28,948 bases of DNA, from contig JBOHRE010000035.1 of assembly GCA_050732635.1 (NCBI GenBank), positions 1-28,948 of the forward strand. The letters run 5' to 3'. Made by a program: the position numbers and the translations under genes. This document shows, piece after piece, positions 11,499-18,895 of the stretch. Positions within the stretch are counted from its first letter, which is position 1. Each line of letters starts with the position of its first letter. The notes under the pieces are model-generated. The model searched no databases and was not told the origin of the DNA. It was given only the letters and a program-made list of their open reading frames with translations. This DNA comes from JBOHRE01 sp050732635 (GTDB taxonomy: Bacteria > Gemmatimonadota > Gemmatimonadetes > Longimicrobiales > RSA9).

Positions 11499-11951
11499 CT
11501 ATTCCTCCGCCAGAGACTCCAGCCGGCGCTGGACTTTGGGGAGGTCGCGCGCCTGGCGCAGCACGACGAGGATGGTGTCATCGCCGGCGATGGTGCCGAG
11601 CAGTTCCGGCCATTCCTCCCAGTCGAGCGCCACGGCGATGGGCTGGGCACCGCCGGTGAGCGTCTTGAGGACGAGGAGGTTGCCGGTGCCCTCGGCACCG
11701 ACGAACAGGGTCTGCAGCAGGTACTGGAGCGGGGGTGTCTGCTCCCAGGTCTCGGGCGGCAGGGCGTAAGCGGGGTGTCCCTCGGCATCGGGCACCTTGA
11801 GCAGGCGAAGCTCGCGAATGTCGCGGGACAGAGTGGCCTGCGTCACATCGAATCCGCGTTGGGCGAGGAGCTCGCGGAGCCGCTCCTGGCTGTCGATATG
11901 GTGCTCCCGAACGAGGTCGAGAACGGCCTTATGGCGTTCGCGCTTGCTCAC
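11499..11951 (-). CDS. argR: arginine repressor
   Basis: 150 residues, the usual ArgR length, from a GTG at 11951. The N-terminal winged helix carries SQERLRELLAQRGFDVTQ and the recognition helix ATLSRDIREL. The C-terminal hexamerisation and arginine-binding domain carries GTIAGDDTILVV, with the paired aspartates that contact arginine in known ArgR structures. The open frame continues upstream to 12035, but those extra residues (MGAPMCCTAP...) do not belong to the family. It is followed after 95 bp by argG on the same strand; the gap carries the operator it most likely binds. It may also control unlinked arginine genes. Confidence 0.95.
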   Translation of the reverse strand: MSKRERHKAVLDLVREHHIDSQERLRELLAQRGFDVTQATLSRDIRELRLLKVPDAEGHPAYALPPETWEQTPPLQYLLQTLFVGAEGTGNLLVLKTLTGGAQPIAVALDWEEWPELLGTIAGDDTILVVLRQARDLPKVQRRLESLAEE

Positions 11952-11999
11952 GGCGCACCCATTGTCACGGGTTGGCGGCGCAGGCCGAAGGTGTGTCTC

Positions 12000-12018
12000 T
12001 TGCAGCGGCGCTGTGCAA
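12000..12018. promoter_or_regulatory. imperfect dyad between argR and a divergent gene
   Basis: TTGCAGCGGCGCTGTGCAA holds a 9 bp palindromic core (AGCG-G-CGCT) flanked by TTGC and GCAA with a small offset. It lies in the 86 bp gap between argR (start 11951, minus) and the small gene at 12038 (plus), where both promoters should be. It does not resemble the ARG-box-like dyad at 11435. Possible operator or chance hairpin. Confidence 0.25.
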
Positions 12019-12037
12019 CACATCGGAGCTCCCACTC

Positions 12038-12322
12038 ATGCAGACCGACGGATTCACGATCGAGGAACGGCTCGGCACACTGATCGTGGAGGGCCAGCGT
12101 CATGGGGTCTGGATCCGCTCGGAGCCGGACGCTGACGGCGTCTGGCACAACGCGGTCGTATTCCGTCGCGACGGTGTTCTGTCGAACCCGGATGCGTGGG
12201 TCACGGGCCTCGAGTGGCATCTGCCGCCGGGCATCGCGTTGGCGCGCGGGCAGGAGTTGGACGAGAAGGCGCAGGTCGAGCTGTTTCATCGGGCCCAGCG
12301 GCCGCGGCCCCCACTGCTGTAG
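12038..12322 (+). CDS. small protein of unknown function
   Basis: 94 residues from the ATG at 12038, which has GGAG at 12025-12028. A longer frame from 11972 would run through the region expected to hold the argR promoter, so I prefer the shorter form. The protein is acidic-to-neutral, soluble and without a signal. It has a likely beta-rich middle (GTLIVEGQRHGVWIR, then GVWHNAVVFRRDG) and ends in Arg/Pro-rich residues. There are no cysteines and no motif I recognise. It diverges from argR and converges on the lipoprotein gene, with only two bases between the two stops. Function unknown. Confidence 0.65.
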   Translation: MQTDGFTIEERLGTLIVEGQRHGVWIRSEPDADGVWHNAVVFRRDGVLSNPDAWVTGLEWHLPPGIALARGQELDEKAQVELFHRAQRPRPPLL

Positions 12323-12324
12323 GA

Positions 12325-12666
12325 TCAGAGCGAGCCGGCGGTGTCCATCGCGGCCGGCGCGCCGGCGCCCGGCGGCGTCTCTGGCGCTGATGGTGCCGTA
12401 GCCGGTGCCGACGTCGGCGTGACAGCGGCGCTCGGTCCGTCCTGCTCGTCGACGCCGGCGAGGCGGCCATCGGGCAGGAGTCGTGGCATCAGGATCGGCT
12501 CACCGAATCCGGAGATTTCGGACGCCTCTTCGCCGCGTACGAACAGGTTCGGCAGCTCGAGAGGCGCCTTGCTGTACCAATCGCGCTGGTCGTTCGTTTC
12601 CGGATCACCGCACGCGCTCATCGTCAAAATAGCCGCTGTAGCCGCCGCACGTCCGCAACGCCTCAT
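12325..12666 (-). CDS. small predicted lipoprotein with proline/alanine-rich tail
   Basis: 113 residues from the ATG at 12666, with a G-rich ribosome-site-like stretch just before it. A basic start and hydrophobic segment (MRRCGRAAATAAILTMSAC) ends in Cys19, a plausible lipoprotein cleavage site. The middle (DWYSKAPLELPNLFVRGEE, then GFGEPILMPRLLPDG) is the only well-ordered-looking part. The last 35 or so residues are Ala/Pro/Thr/Ser repeats (VTPTSAPATAPSAPETPPG) that look disordered. I do not recognise a family. It may be an envelope anchor or linker protein. Confidence 0.6.
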   Translation of the reverse strand: MRRCGRAAATAAILTMSACGDPETNDQRDWYSKAPLELPNLFVRGEEASEISGFGEPILMPRLLPDGRLAGVDEQDGPSAAVTPTSAPATAPSAPETPPGAGAPAAMDTAGSL

Positions 12667-12864
12667 GAGCTCGCCCCCCACGCGAATCATCGACCTGAAC
12701 GCGGCGCAGAATATCGGCGTCTCCGGGCCGGCGCCAGTCTGCCGGCATGTGGCCGTGCCGCACTGCGCCGCGCATGCCTCAGGCCCTCGGTTGCTGCGGG
12801 ACCCAACCAGCCCGCGCGGAAGCATCCCTTTGATCGCACGCCGTAAATGAGATTCCTGCCTCGC

Positions 12865-12893
12865 TTGACATTGAAAGCCAGGCGGCGTTTATT
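12865..12893 (+). promoter_or_regulatory. sigma70-type promoter of the H1-like gene
   Basis: TTGACA at 12865-12870 is a perfect -35 box. It is followed by a 17 bp spacer and TTTATT at 12888-12893, a 4 of 6 match to the -10 consensus. The region is clearly less GC-rich than its surroundings. The start codon of the next gene lies about 60 bp downstream, after a GGAGG ribosome site. Confidence 0.65.
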
Positions 12894-12953
12894 GCGCTAT
12901 TCGGTCCGGCACTATCACGTTCATATTCGTTCTATTCCCCGCGGAGGCAACCC

Positions 12954-13427
12954 ATGGCCGCCGAGAACGACCGTGTCATGCAGATGGTAGAGCAGGAGCT
13001 CCAGAAGAATCCTGACACCACGAATGAGGAGCTTCTCGCCAAGGCAAAGAAGATCAGTCCGGCGGTCGGCAAGCTGAGCGCACGACAGTTCAATGCGCGC
13101 TATCCACTGCAGGTAAAGCGGCGCAAGGCACCGCGGGGTCGGAAGCGGCGCGGCGCGGCGAAGCGAGGCGGCCGCAAATCAGCGACGAAGCGGCGGCGCA
13201 CCTCCGCGGTAACCCGGGCCGGCGCGAAGCGGACCCGGGCGACATCAGCCCCGGCCGCGGCCAGCCGCGCGGCGCGAACGGATAGTGGACGGTCGCGGGT
13301 TCGGGATATACTGGTACAGTTCGCGCGCGACCTGTCCGCCGCCGATGACGTGTCCGATGTCGTGAATGTCATCGCGAACGTCGACACCTACGTCGATCGC
13401 GTGCTGCGCGCAGCGGCCGCACGCTAG
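12954..13427 (+). CDS. histone-H1-like basic protein
   Basis: 157 residues in three parts. Residues 1-55 form a compact, probably helical domain (MVEQELQKNPDTTNEELLAK, then LSARQFNARYPLQVKR). Residues 56-110 are extremely Lys/Arg/Ala-rich (RRKAPRGRKRRGAAKRGGRK and similar), like the C-terminal tails of eukaryotic H1 and of bacterial H1-like proteins. Residues 115-157 are helical and more acidic (VRDILVQFARDLSAADDVSD). The tail should bind DNA or RNA without sequence preference; the terminal helices could mediate pairing. A clear promoter and a GGAGG site six bases before the ATG suggest strong expression. A nucleoid-associated role is the best guess. It stands alone, not in an operon. Confidence 0.75.
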   Translation: MAAENDRVMQMVEQELQKNPDTTNEELLAKAKKISPAVGKLSARQFNARYPLQVKRRKAPRGRKRRGAAKRGGRKSATKRRRTSAVTRAGAKRTRATSAPAAASRAARTDSGRSRVRDILVQFARDLSAADDVSDVVNVIANVDTYVDRVLRAAAAR

Positions 13428-13477
13428 ACAGCAGTGCCCCGCCCTTGCGCTGACCAACGACGCCGCCGACGGCGCAG

Positions 13478-14062
13478 CTATGGACGGGGCGAAGCTCCGC
13501 CGACCTGCGCCGCCGTGAGGCCGAGCTCCGGGCCGATCTCCCGCATCGAATCGATGACGTTCTGGATGTGCTCGGTCATGTCGATGCCGAGCAGCTCCGC
13601 ACCCTGACGCACCTCTTCGCGGTCCACGCCGCGCGCGAACGTTGGGTCCTTCAGCTTCTTCTTGACCGATTTCGGCGTCAGGTCATCGATGCCGCTCGGC
13701 CGCACCAGCGCCGTCGCGGTGATCATGCCGGTCAGCTCATCACAGGCCAGCAGTGTTCGATCCAGCAAGGTCTCGGGCGCGACGCCGGTGAAGGCGTGGC
13801 GGTGCGCGAGGATCGCGTGCAGCACATCCTCGGGGTACCCCTGCGCCCGTAGCTCTTCGACCGCACGGAACGGGTGTGCGTCCGGGTATTTCTCCCAATC
13901 GAGGTCGTGCAGCAGCCCTGCCAGGCCCCAGCGCGCCTCATCCTCGCCGAAGCGCCGCGCATAGCCACGGACTGCCGCTTCGACGGCCCGCATGTGGCCG
14001 CGCAACGCTGGATTCGGCACCCACGAGTCCAGCAGGCTCAGCGCGTCTTCTCGCGTCGGCAT
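13478..14062 (-). CDS. HD-domain phosphohydrolase-like protein
   Basis: 194 residues from the ATG at 14062, with GAGG before it (AGAGGCGGGA). The HD superfamily metal site is visible: His in ALRGHMRAVEAA, the paired HD in WGLAGLLHDLDWEKYPDAHP, further histidines in LHAILAHRHAF, and an Asp in LLACDELTGMI. This is the pattern of small HDIG-type proteins that hydrolyse phosphate esters of nucleotides or act on unknown phosphomonoesters. The substrate cannot be told. A longer frame up to 14134 would run towards the G-rich repeat; it lacks a good start and adds no family residues. It is followed by a convergent gap to the H1-like gene. Confidence 0.85.
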   Translation of the reverse strand: MPTREDALSLLDSWVPNPALRGHMRAVEAAVRGYARRFGEDEARWGLAGLLHDLDWEKYPDAHPFRAVEELRAQGYPEDVLHAILAHRHAFTGVAPETLLDRTLLACDELTGMITATALVRPSGIDDLTPKSVKKKLKDPTFARGVDREEVRQGAELLGIDMTEHIQNVIDSMREIGPELGLTAAQVGGASPRP

Positions 14063-14137
14063 TCCCGCCTCTGCTCGTTCAATGGACGATGCCGCGGCAA
14101 TATAGAGCGGTGAGCGGGTGTGGTCGACCGGCATTTA

Positions 14138-14160
14138 GGGGCTGGGGCTGGGGCTGGGGC
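14138..14160 (+). repeat. GGGGCT hexamer run, potential G-quadruplex
   Basis: Three perfect GGGGCT units plus GGGGC give four runs of four G separated by two-base CT loops on the plus strand, an ideal intramolecular G-quadruplex pattern. It lies in the 102 bp gap between the end of the YyaL-like gene and the start of the HD-domain gene, both minus strand. The G-rich strand is therefore the template strand for their transcription. Confidence 0.9.
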
Positions 14161-14164
14161 GAAA

Positions 14165-16291
14165 TCAACCACGGAACTCGCGCAGCGTGCGCTGCAACTC
14201 GACGGCGTCGCCGACCGGGGCCGCGCAGGTGCGGCCGGCGCAGACGTAGGCACGCGGCGCGTCGCCACTGACCATGGCGCGCAGCTCGGCAGGCAGCGTT
14301 TCGGTGGCGACTGTCCGGGGGCTGAAATAACGGACGATGGTGCGAGCGCGCGGTGTGGCGAGTGCGGCGGCGAGCAAGGGCTCGCGTTCGAGCAGGACCG
14401 GCGGCTCGTGGTCGGAGGCTGCGCTGTTGCCGACGACGACGACGGTACATGTGGGTGAAACGGCCCAGTCGACGGCGCGGAAATAGGTCGCGGCCGCGCT
14501 CGCGATCTTCGCGGCAGTGCCGGCAAAGCCGGCGAGTATGCGTTCTGCCAGCTCGCGCGGGGCGGCGTCACCGGTCAGCGCCGCGAATCGGAGCAGCGCC
14601 ACAGCCGCAATCGCATTGCCGGACGGCTCGGGCGAGTCGGTGATCGGCAGGTGCGGCTCGGCGAGCGGTCCGATGGCGGGCTCATCACGAGGCCGATCCA
14701 GAAATCCGTGGCCATCCGCCGCGAGGAAGCGGTCACGCAGCACAGCGGCCACTGCGGCCGCACGCTGAAGCCACTCCGGCCGCTGGGTGTATTCGAATGC
14801 ATCGAGCAGGGCGCGGCCAAGGTGGGCGTGATCGCCGAGGAACCCGCTGCTGGCGCCGTCGCCCACGCGGTGCAGCGCGCCGGAACCGGGTTGCCAGCCA
14901 TCGCGCCAGAGCCGCTCGAGTGCGCGCAGGCCGGCGGCGCCAGCGTCCGCATCGCCGAGGAAGCGCGCCGCGGCGATGTGGCCGGAGGCCAGCATGGCCG
15001 ACCAGTCGACGTAAATCGTTTCATCGACGTAGGGCCGGGGGCGTCGGTTGCGCGCTGCGCGCAGGCGCCGCGCAATCTGGTCCAGGACGTCCTCGATCGT
15101 GGCCGATTCGGACGGATCGAGCTGCTCGGCGATCTGCTCCGCAGAGCGGGCGCTGTGAAGCACGTGCCGGTCCGGATCCGAGTGCAGGCTCGCCTCGGCG
15201 TCATCGAGGCCGTAGCGTAGCCGGGCGATCGCGATCAGCCGCTCGTCGTGCTGCAGTGCTTCAGACAGCTCCGCTTCGGTCCAAGTCCAGTACAGCCCAT
15301 CGTCGTCCGGCGAGACATCGGCGTCCTGTGACGCCACGAAGCCGCCGCTAGCGTGCAGTGCGGGCGCGATGTCGCGATAGTAGCGAACGATGCCCTGCGC
15401 GGTCTGGGGGTATGCATGGTGGTCGAGCGCGGCCGCGGCCCTGGCATAGAGCTCGAGCAGCGGCCCATTGTCGGAGGCCATCTTCTCGAAGTGCGGCACC
15501 AGCCAGCGCCGGTCCACGCTGTACCGGTGGAACGCGCCGCCGAGTTGATCGTAGATGCCGCCGCGCGCCATGGCGCTGAGCGTCTCGACGACGATGCGTC
15601 GGGCCCACTCCGTGCCGTCGTCGAGCCAGCGATCGAGCAGCAGCTCGAGCGCGCCGGTGTTCGGGAACTTGGGCGCAGTGCCGAAGCCACCGTTGCGGAA
15701 ATCGAAGTCGTCCGCGAACGCTTCGACCGCTTTCTCGATGAGCGCCGGCTCGAGCTCACCGGCCTGGCGCAGGCCTTCCTGGGCGCTGCGTAGGTGGGCG
15801 CTGAGCTGCGACGCCGACTCCTGCGCTCGCGCGCGGTCCTCGTGCCAGACACGTGAGATCTCGCGCAGCACCCGTCGGAACGACGGCCGCCCATGCATGT
15901 CCTGCGGCGGAAAGTAGGTGCCACCGAAAAAGACGTCGCCGTCCGGCGTCAGGAACGCCGTGAGTGGCCAGCCGGCCTGCCCTGACAGGCTCTGCACGGC
16001 GCGCTGATAGCGAGCATCGACATCAGGCCGCTCATCACGGTCGACCTTCACGGGCACGAACAGCTCGTTGATCAGCTCCGCAGTGGACGGATCCTCATAG
16101 GATTCGCGGTCCATGACGTGGCACCAGTGGCACCAGACGGCGCCGATATCGAGCAGGATCGGCTTGTTCTCGCGCCGCGCCCGCTCGAGCGCCGCCTCGC
16201 CCCAGGGCAGCCATGCGACCGGCTGCTCCGCTCCGTGGCGGAGAAACGGACTCTTCGCCTCATTCAGCGTCGACGTGCTGGTCTCGGCCAT
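14165..16291 (-). CDS. YyaL/DUF255-family thioredoxin-fold protein
   Basis: 708 residues, the normal size for this family (YyaL in bacteria, SPATA20 in animals). Residues 1-165 are the thioredoxin-like DUF255 domain: SPFLRHGAEQPVAWLPWG, the hallmark AVWCHWCHVMDRESYED with the Cys54/Cys57 pair, VDRDERPDVDARY, and GGTYFPP. The rest is a long alpha/alpha barrel like those of N-acylglucosamine 2-epimerases and glycosyl hydrolases (YDQLGGAFHRYSVD, HFEKMASDN, DADVSPDDDG). The molecular role of the family is not settled; redox or carbohydrate-related activity has been suggested from the folds. No signal peptide is seen, so it is probably cytosolic. It stands alone between nth and the HD-domain gene. 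Confidence 0.93.
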   Translation of the reverse strand: MAETSTSTLNEAKSPFLRHGAEQPVAWLPWGEAALERARRENKPILLDIGAVWCHWCHVMDRESYEDPSTAELINELFVPVKVDRDERPDVDARYQRAVQSLSGQAGWPLTAFLTPDGDVFFGGTYFPPQDMHGRPSFRRVLREISRVWHEDRARAQESASQLSAHLRSAQEGLRQAGELEPALIEKAVEAFADDFDFRNGGFGTAPKFPNTGALELLLDRWLDDGTEWARRIVVETLSAMARGGIYDQLGGAFHRYSVDRRWLVPHFEKMASDNGPLLELYARAAAALDHHAYPQTAQGIVRYYRDIAPALHASGGFVASQDADVSPDDDGLYWTWTEAELSEALQHDERLIAIARLRYGLDDAEASLHSDPDRHVLHSARSAEQIAEQLDPSESATIEDVLDQIARRLRAARNRRPRPYVDETIYVDWSAMLASGHIAAARFLGDADAGAAGLRALERLWRDGWQPGSGALHRVGDGASSGFLGDHAHLGRALLDAFEYTQRPEWLQRAAAVAAVLRDRFLAADGHGFLDRPRDEPAIGPLAEPHLPITDSPEPSGNAIAAVALLRFAALTGDAAPRELAERILAGFAGTAAKIASAAATYFRAVDWAVSPTCTVVVVGNSAASDHEPPVLLEREPLLAAALATPRARTIVRYFSPRTVATETLPAELRAMVSGDAPRAYVCAGRTCAAPVGDAVELQRTLREFRG

Positions 16292-16378
16292 GGTTTCCGA
16301 TCGGCTGCGGGGACCTGTCAGGAGGCTGCTGCATGTGCACCTGTCGTGCCCCTGGATATACCGCAGGCAGCGGCCGGG

Positions 16379-17059
16379 TCACCAGACGCGGGAGGATGGG
16401 CAGATGTCGTTCAGCACGCAGCGCTCGCAGAGCGGCGTCGGCGCCTTGCACACCGCTCGCCCGTGGAAGATGAATAGGTGGGACAGGTCGGTCCATTCGG
16501 CCCGAGGCACCAGGCGCATCAGGTCCTGCTCGATCTTCTCCGCGTCCTGCTGCCTCGTCAGACCGAGCCGGTTCGCAACACGTCGCACATGTGTGTCGAC
16601 GACCACACCGATGTTCTTGTGGAACGCATTGCCGAGCACGACGTTGGCCGTCTTGCGACCCACACCCGGCAGCGCCGTCAGCGCCTCCATCGTGTCCGGC
16701 ACCTCGGCATCGTGCTGCTCGACAATCGCGTTCGCCATGCCCAGCAGACTCCTGGCCTTGTTGCGGAAGAACCCCGTCGAGCGGATCAGCTCCTCGAGCT
16801 CCTCGCGCTGCGCCGCGGCCAGATCCGCGACTTCGGGATAACGCCGGAACAGAGCGGGCGTGACCATGTTCACCCGTTCGTCCGTGCACTGCGCCGACAG
16901 AATGGTCGCGACCAGCAGCTCGTACGCACCGTGATGGTCGAGCGAGCAGCGCGCCTCGGGGTACTCACCGTGCAGCCGCCGCACGATCTCCAACGTGCGC
17001 GCCCGCTTTGCCCCAAGACTCTCCCGCCCCCGCCTGCCACCCACGCGCTCCCGACTCAC
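16379..17059 (-). CDS. nth: endonuclease III
   Basis: Bifunctional DNA glycosylase/AP lyase that removes oxidised pyrimidines in base-excision repair. The protein has 226 residues from a GTG at 17059. It shows the helix-hairpin-helix LPGVGRKTANVVL with the catalytic Lys, the catalytic Asp in VDTHVRRVANR, and the four-cysteine 4Fe-4S site at the C-terminus (spacing C-x6-C-x2-C-x5-C, CKAPTPLCERCVLNDIC). The first 20 residues are a basic extension. It is the last gene after polX on the same strand, another DNA-repair gene. The 93 bp between them is largely hexamer repeats, which may carry its own promoter or simply be a spacer. Confidence 0.96.
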   Translation of the reverse strand: MSRERVGGRRGRESLGAKRARTLEIVRRLHGEYPEARCSLDHHGAYELLVATILSAQCTDERVNMVTPALFRRYPEVADLAAAQREELEELIRSTGFFRNKARSLLGMANAIVEQHDAEVPDTMEALTALPGVGRKTANVVLGNAFHKNIGVVVDTHVRRVANRLGLTRQQDAEKIEQDLMRLVPRAEWTDLSHLFIFHGRAVCKAPTPLCERCVLNDICPSSRVW

Positions 17060-17078
17060 GATCTCTGCTTCCCCTTTC

Positions 17079-17132
17079 TACACTTACACTCACACTTACA
17101 CTTACACTTACTCTCACACTTGCTCTTGCTCT
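17079..17132. repeat. degenerate TACACT hexamer tandem repeat
   Basis: Nine in-phase hexamers follow one another: TACACT, TACACT, CACACT, TACACT, TACACT, TACTCT, CACACT, TGCTCT, TGCTCT. More remote copies continue to about 17155. The run fills most of the gap between the polX stop (17153) and the nth start (17059), and its composition is unlike the surrounding GC-rich genes. The C/T-rich strand is the plus strand, so transcripts of polX-nth would carry an A/G-rich AGTGTA run just upstream of nth. Confidence 0.9.
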
Positions 17133-17152
17133 CGTCCCTTACACTCCCACTT

Positions 17153-18895
17153 TCACTGGAAGTACTCCCTGACCTCCTCCAGCTCCCACGCATTCACGAC
17201 GTCCGCCGCCTGCAACCACCCTTTCCGCGCAACCCCCACCCCATAATGCACATTGTCCAGCTCGCGAATCGAATGCGCATCGGGATTGATGGCCGCCCGC
17301 ACGCCGAGTTCGCGCGCGCGCCGCCAGTAGCGCCAGTCGAGCTCCAGGCGGTGCGGATTCGAGTTGATCTCGATGCCCTTGCCGCCGGCGGCCGCCGCCT
17401 CGATGACGCGTTCGACATCGAGCCCAAATCCCTCCCGGCGCAGCAGCAGTCGACCCGTCGGATGGCCGAGAAAGGTCACATACGGGTTCTGCAGCGCCCG
17501 CAGCACGCGGTCCGTCATCTGCGCCTCGCTCATGCGGAAGCTGGAATGCACGGAGGCGATCACGTAGTCGAACCGCTCCAGCACGCCGCTCCCCTCGCCC
17601 GCGTAGTCGACGCTGCCGTCGGGCAGAATATCCGCCTCCGTGCCCTTGAAGACCCACACCCGCTGGCCGTGGCGCTCGTTCCAGCCGTCGATCGCAGCGT
17701 GCTGCTCGCTGACCCGCTCCGCCGTAAGGCCACTGGCGTAGCCGGCGTACTGCGAGTGGTCGGCAATGCCGAGGTAGCGCCAACCGCGCTCGATGGCCGC
17801 ATGGCCCAGCTCTGCGACTGTCGCGCTGCCATCACTGAACGTCGTATGGCAGTGGAAGCAGCCGCGCAGGTCGGCGGAGTCGACGAGCGCGGGCAGGTCG
17901 CCGGCGAGCCAGGCGTCGACCTCGTCGCCCGTCTCGCGTAGCTCGGGGGCGATCCAGCCCAGCCCCAGCGCCTCATAGATGGCCTCTTCGGTGGCTGCCG
18001 GCACGCGAGCATCACCACGCCAGAGGCCGAGCGCATCGAGGCGGAGCCCGCGCTCATCTGCCAGAGTGCGCAGCCGCGCCAGGTGCTTCGAGCTGCCGGT
18101 CAGGCTGATCCACGCCGCCGGGAATGCGGCCGGCGGCGCGCAGTGGACGCGCAGCTCGAGGCCGTCGGCGAGGTGGCCGCGCGCGCCGAGCAGCCCGGCG
18201 TTCCCATCCGGGCGCCGCCGCTCGGCGAGCGACAGGATCGGCAGCGCGAGGAACGCGTCGGTGAGGTCGCCCGCATCGTCGTCGGCGACGGCCACGACGA
18301 TGTCGACGCCATCGACGGTCTCCAACCGCCTGCGCAGCTCACCGGCGAGCTTCACGTCCACCACCTCGGCGTGCTCGTCGAGCCAGCCGATCACGCGCGC
18401 GGCGGCATCGAGTGCGGACGGCTGACGGCGGCGTCCGGTCAGGCCTCGCACGTACTCGATGCCGGCAAGGATGCGCTCCTGCGTCTTCTTGCCGAAGCCG
18501 CGGAGCTGCGCGACGCGGCCTGCGCGGGCGGCGTGCTCCAGCTCCTCGATCGAGCGGACACCGAGTCCGGCGTAGAGCTGATGCACGCGGCCGGCACCGA
18601 GCCCCGGCACGGAGAGCAGCTCGAGCAGCCCATCAGGCGTTCGTCCACGGAGCTGCGTGTGCAGCTTCGATTCGCCGGTGTCGATCAGCTCGCGGATGAC
18701 GCGGGCGGTCGCCGGCCCGATGCCGGGCACGGTCAGCAGCGCATCGCGACGCGCGAGATCGGCGATGTCGGCCTCGAGCTTGTCGACCGCGCGTGCGGCC
18801 GACAGGTATGCGCGCGAGCGGAACCGTTCCTCGCCGAGCAGCTCCATGAGCGTGCCGATCTCATCCAGCACCAGCGCGACGCTGTGCTTGTTCAC
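17153..18895 (-). CDS. polX: PolX-family protein: helix-hairpin-helix, degenerate polymerase, PHP nuclease
   Basis: 580 residues, normal for bacterial PolX, which acts in gap-filling repair. The N-terminal 8 kDa-like region has helix-hairpin-helix motifs (VPGIGPATARVIREL at 56-70, VPGLGAGRVHQLY at 96-108, GFGKKTQERIL at 133-143). The polymerase palm looks damaged. The usual AGSxRR...DxD block reads AGELRRRLETVDGVDI (184-199): Glu replaces the Ser at 186, Gly the first metal Asp at 196, and only Asp198 remains. The third Asp site (usual VDLR) reads LELRV, with Glu247. LTGSSKH is kept. The C-terminal PHP domain looks intact: FHCHTTFSDG, IADHS, GTEADIL, ASVHSSF, GHPTGRL and NPDAHS supply metal ligands. 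It is probably a 3'-5' exonuclease or phosphoesterase with weak or no polymerase. It overlaps the upstream gene by 4 bp (ATGA). Confidence 0.93.
   Translation of the reverse strand: MNKHSVALVLDEIGTLMELLGEERFRSRAYLSAARAVDKLEADIADLARRDALLTVPGIGPATARVIRELIDTGESKLHTQLRGRTPDGLLELLSVPGLGAGRVHQLYAGLGVRSIEELEHAARAGRVAQLRGFGKKTQERILAGIEYVRGLTGRRRQPSALDAAARVIGWLDEHAEVVDVKLAGELRRRLETVDGVDIVVAVADDDAGDLTDAFLALPILSLAERRRPDGNAGLLGARGHLADGLELRVHCAPPAAFPAAWISLTGSSKHLARLRTLADERGLRLDALGLWRGDARVPAATEEAIYEALGLGWIAPELRETGDEVDAWLAGDLPALVDSADLRGCFHCHTTFSDGSATVAELGHAAIERGWRYLGIADHSQYAGYASGLTAERVSEQHAAIDGWNERHGQRVWVFKGTEADILPDGSVDYAGEGSGVLERFDYVIASVHSSFRMSEAQMTDRVLRALQNPYVTFLGHPTGRLLLRREGFGLDVERVIEAAAAGGKGIEINSNPHRLELDWRYWRRARELGVRAAINPDAHSIRELDNVHYGVGVARKGWLQAADVVNAWELEEVREYFQ

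Noticed and set aside
13436..13490. Terminator from GCCCCGCCC and GGACGGGGC
   Set aside because: The arms are 40 bp apart, there is no T run, and the right arm lies inside the HD-domain gene.
17079..17155. CRISPR array
   Set aside because: The units are six bases with no spacers; it is a simple tandem repeat, and no cas genes are nearby.
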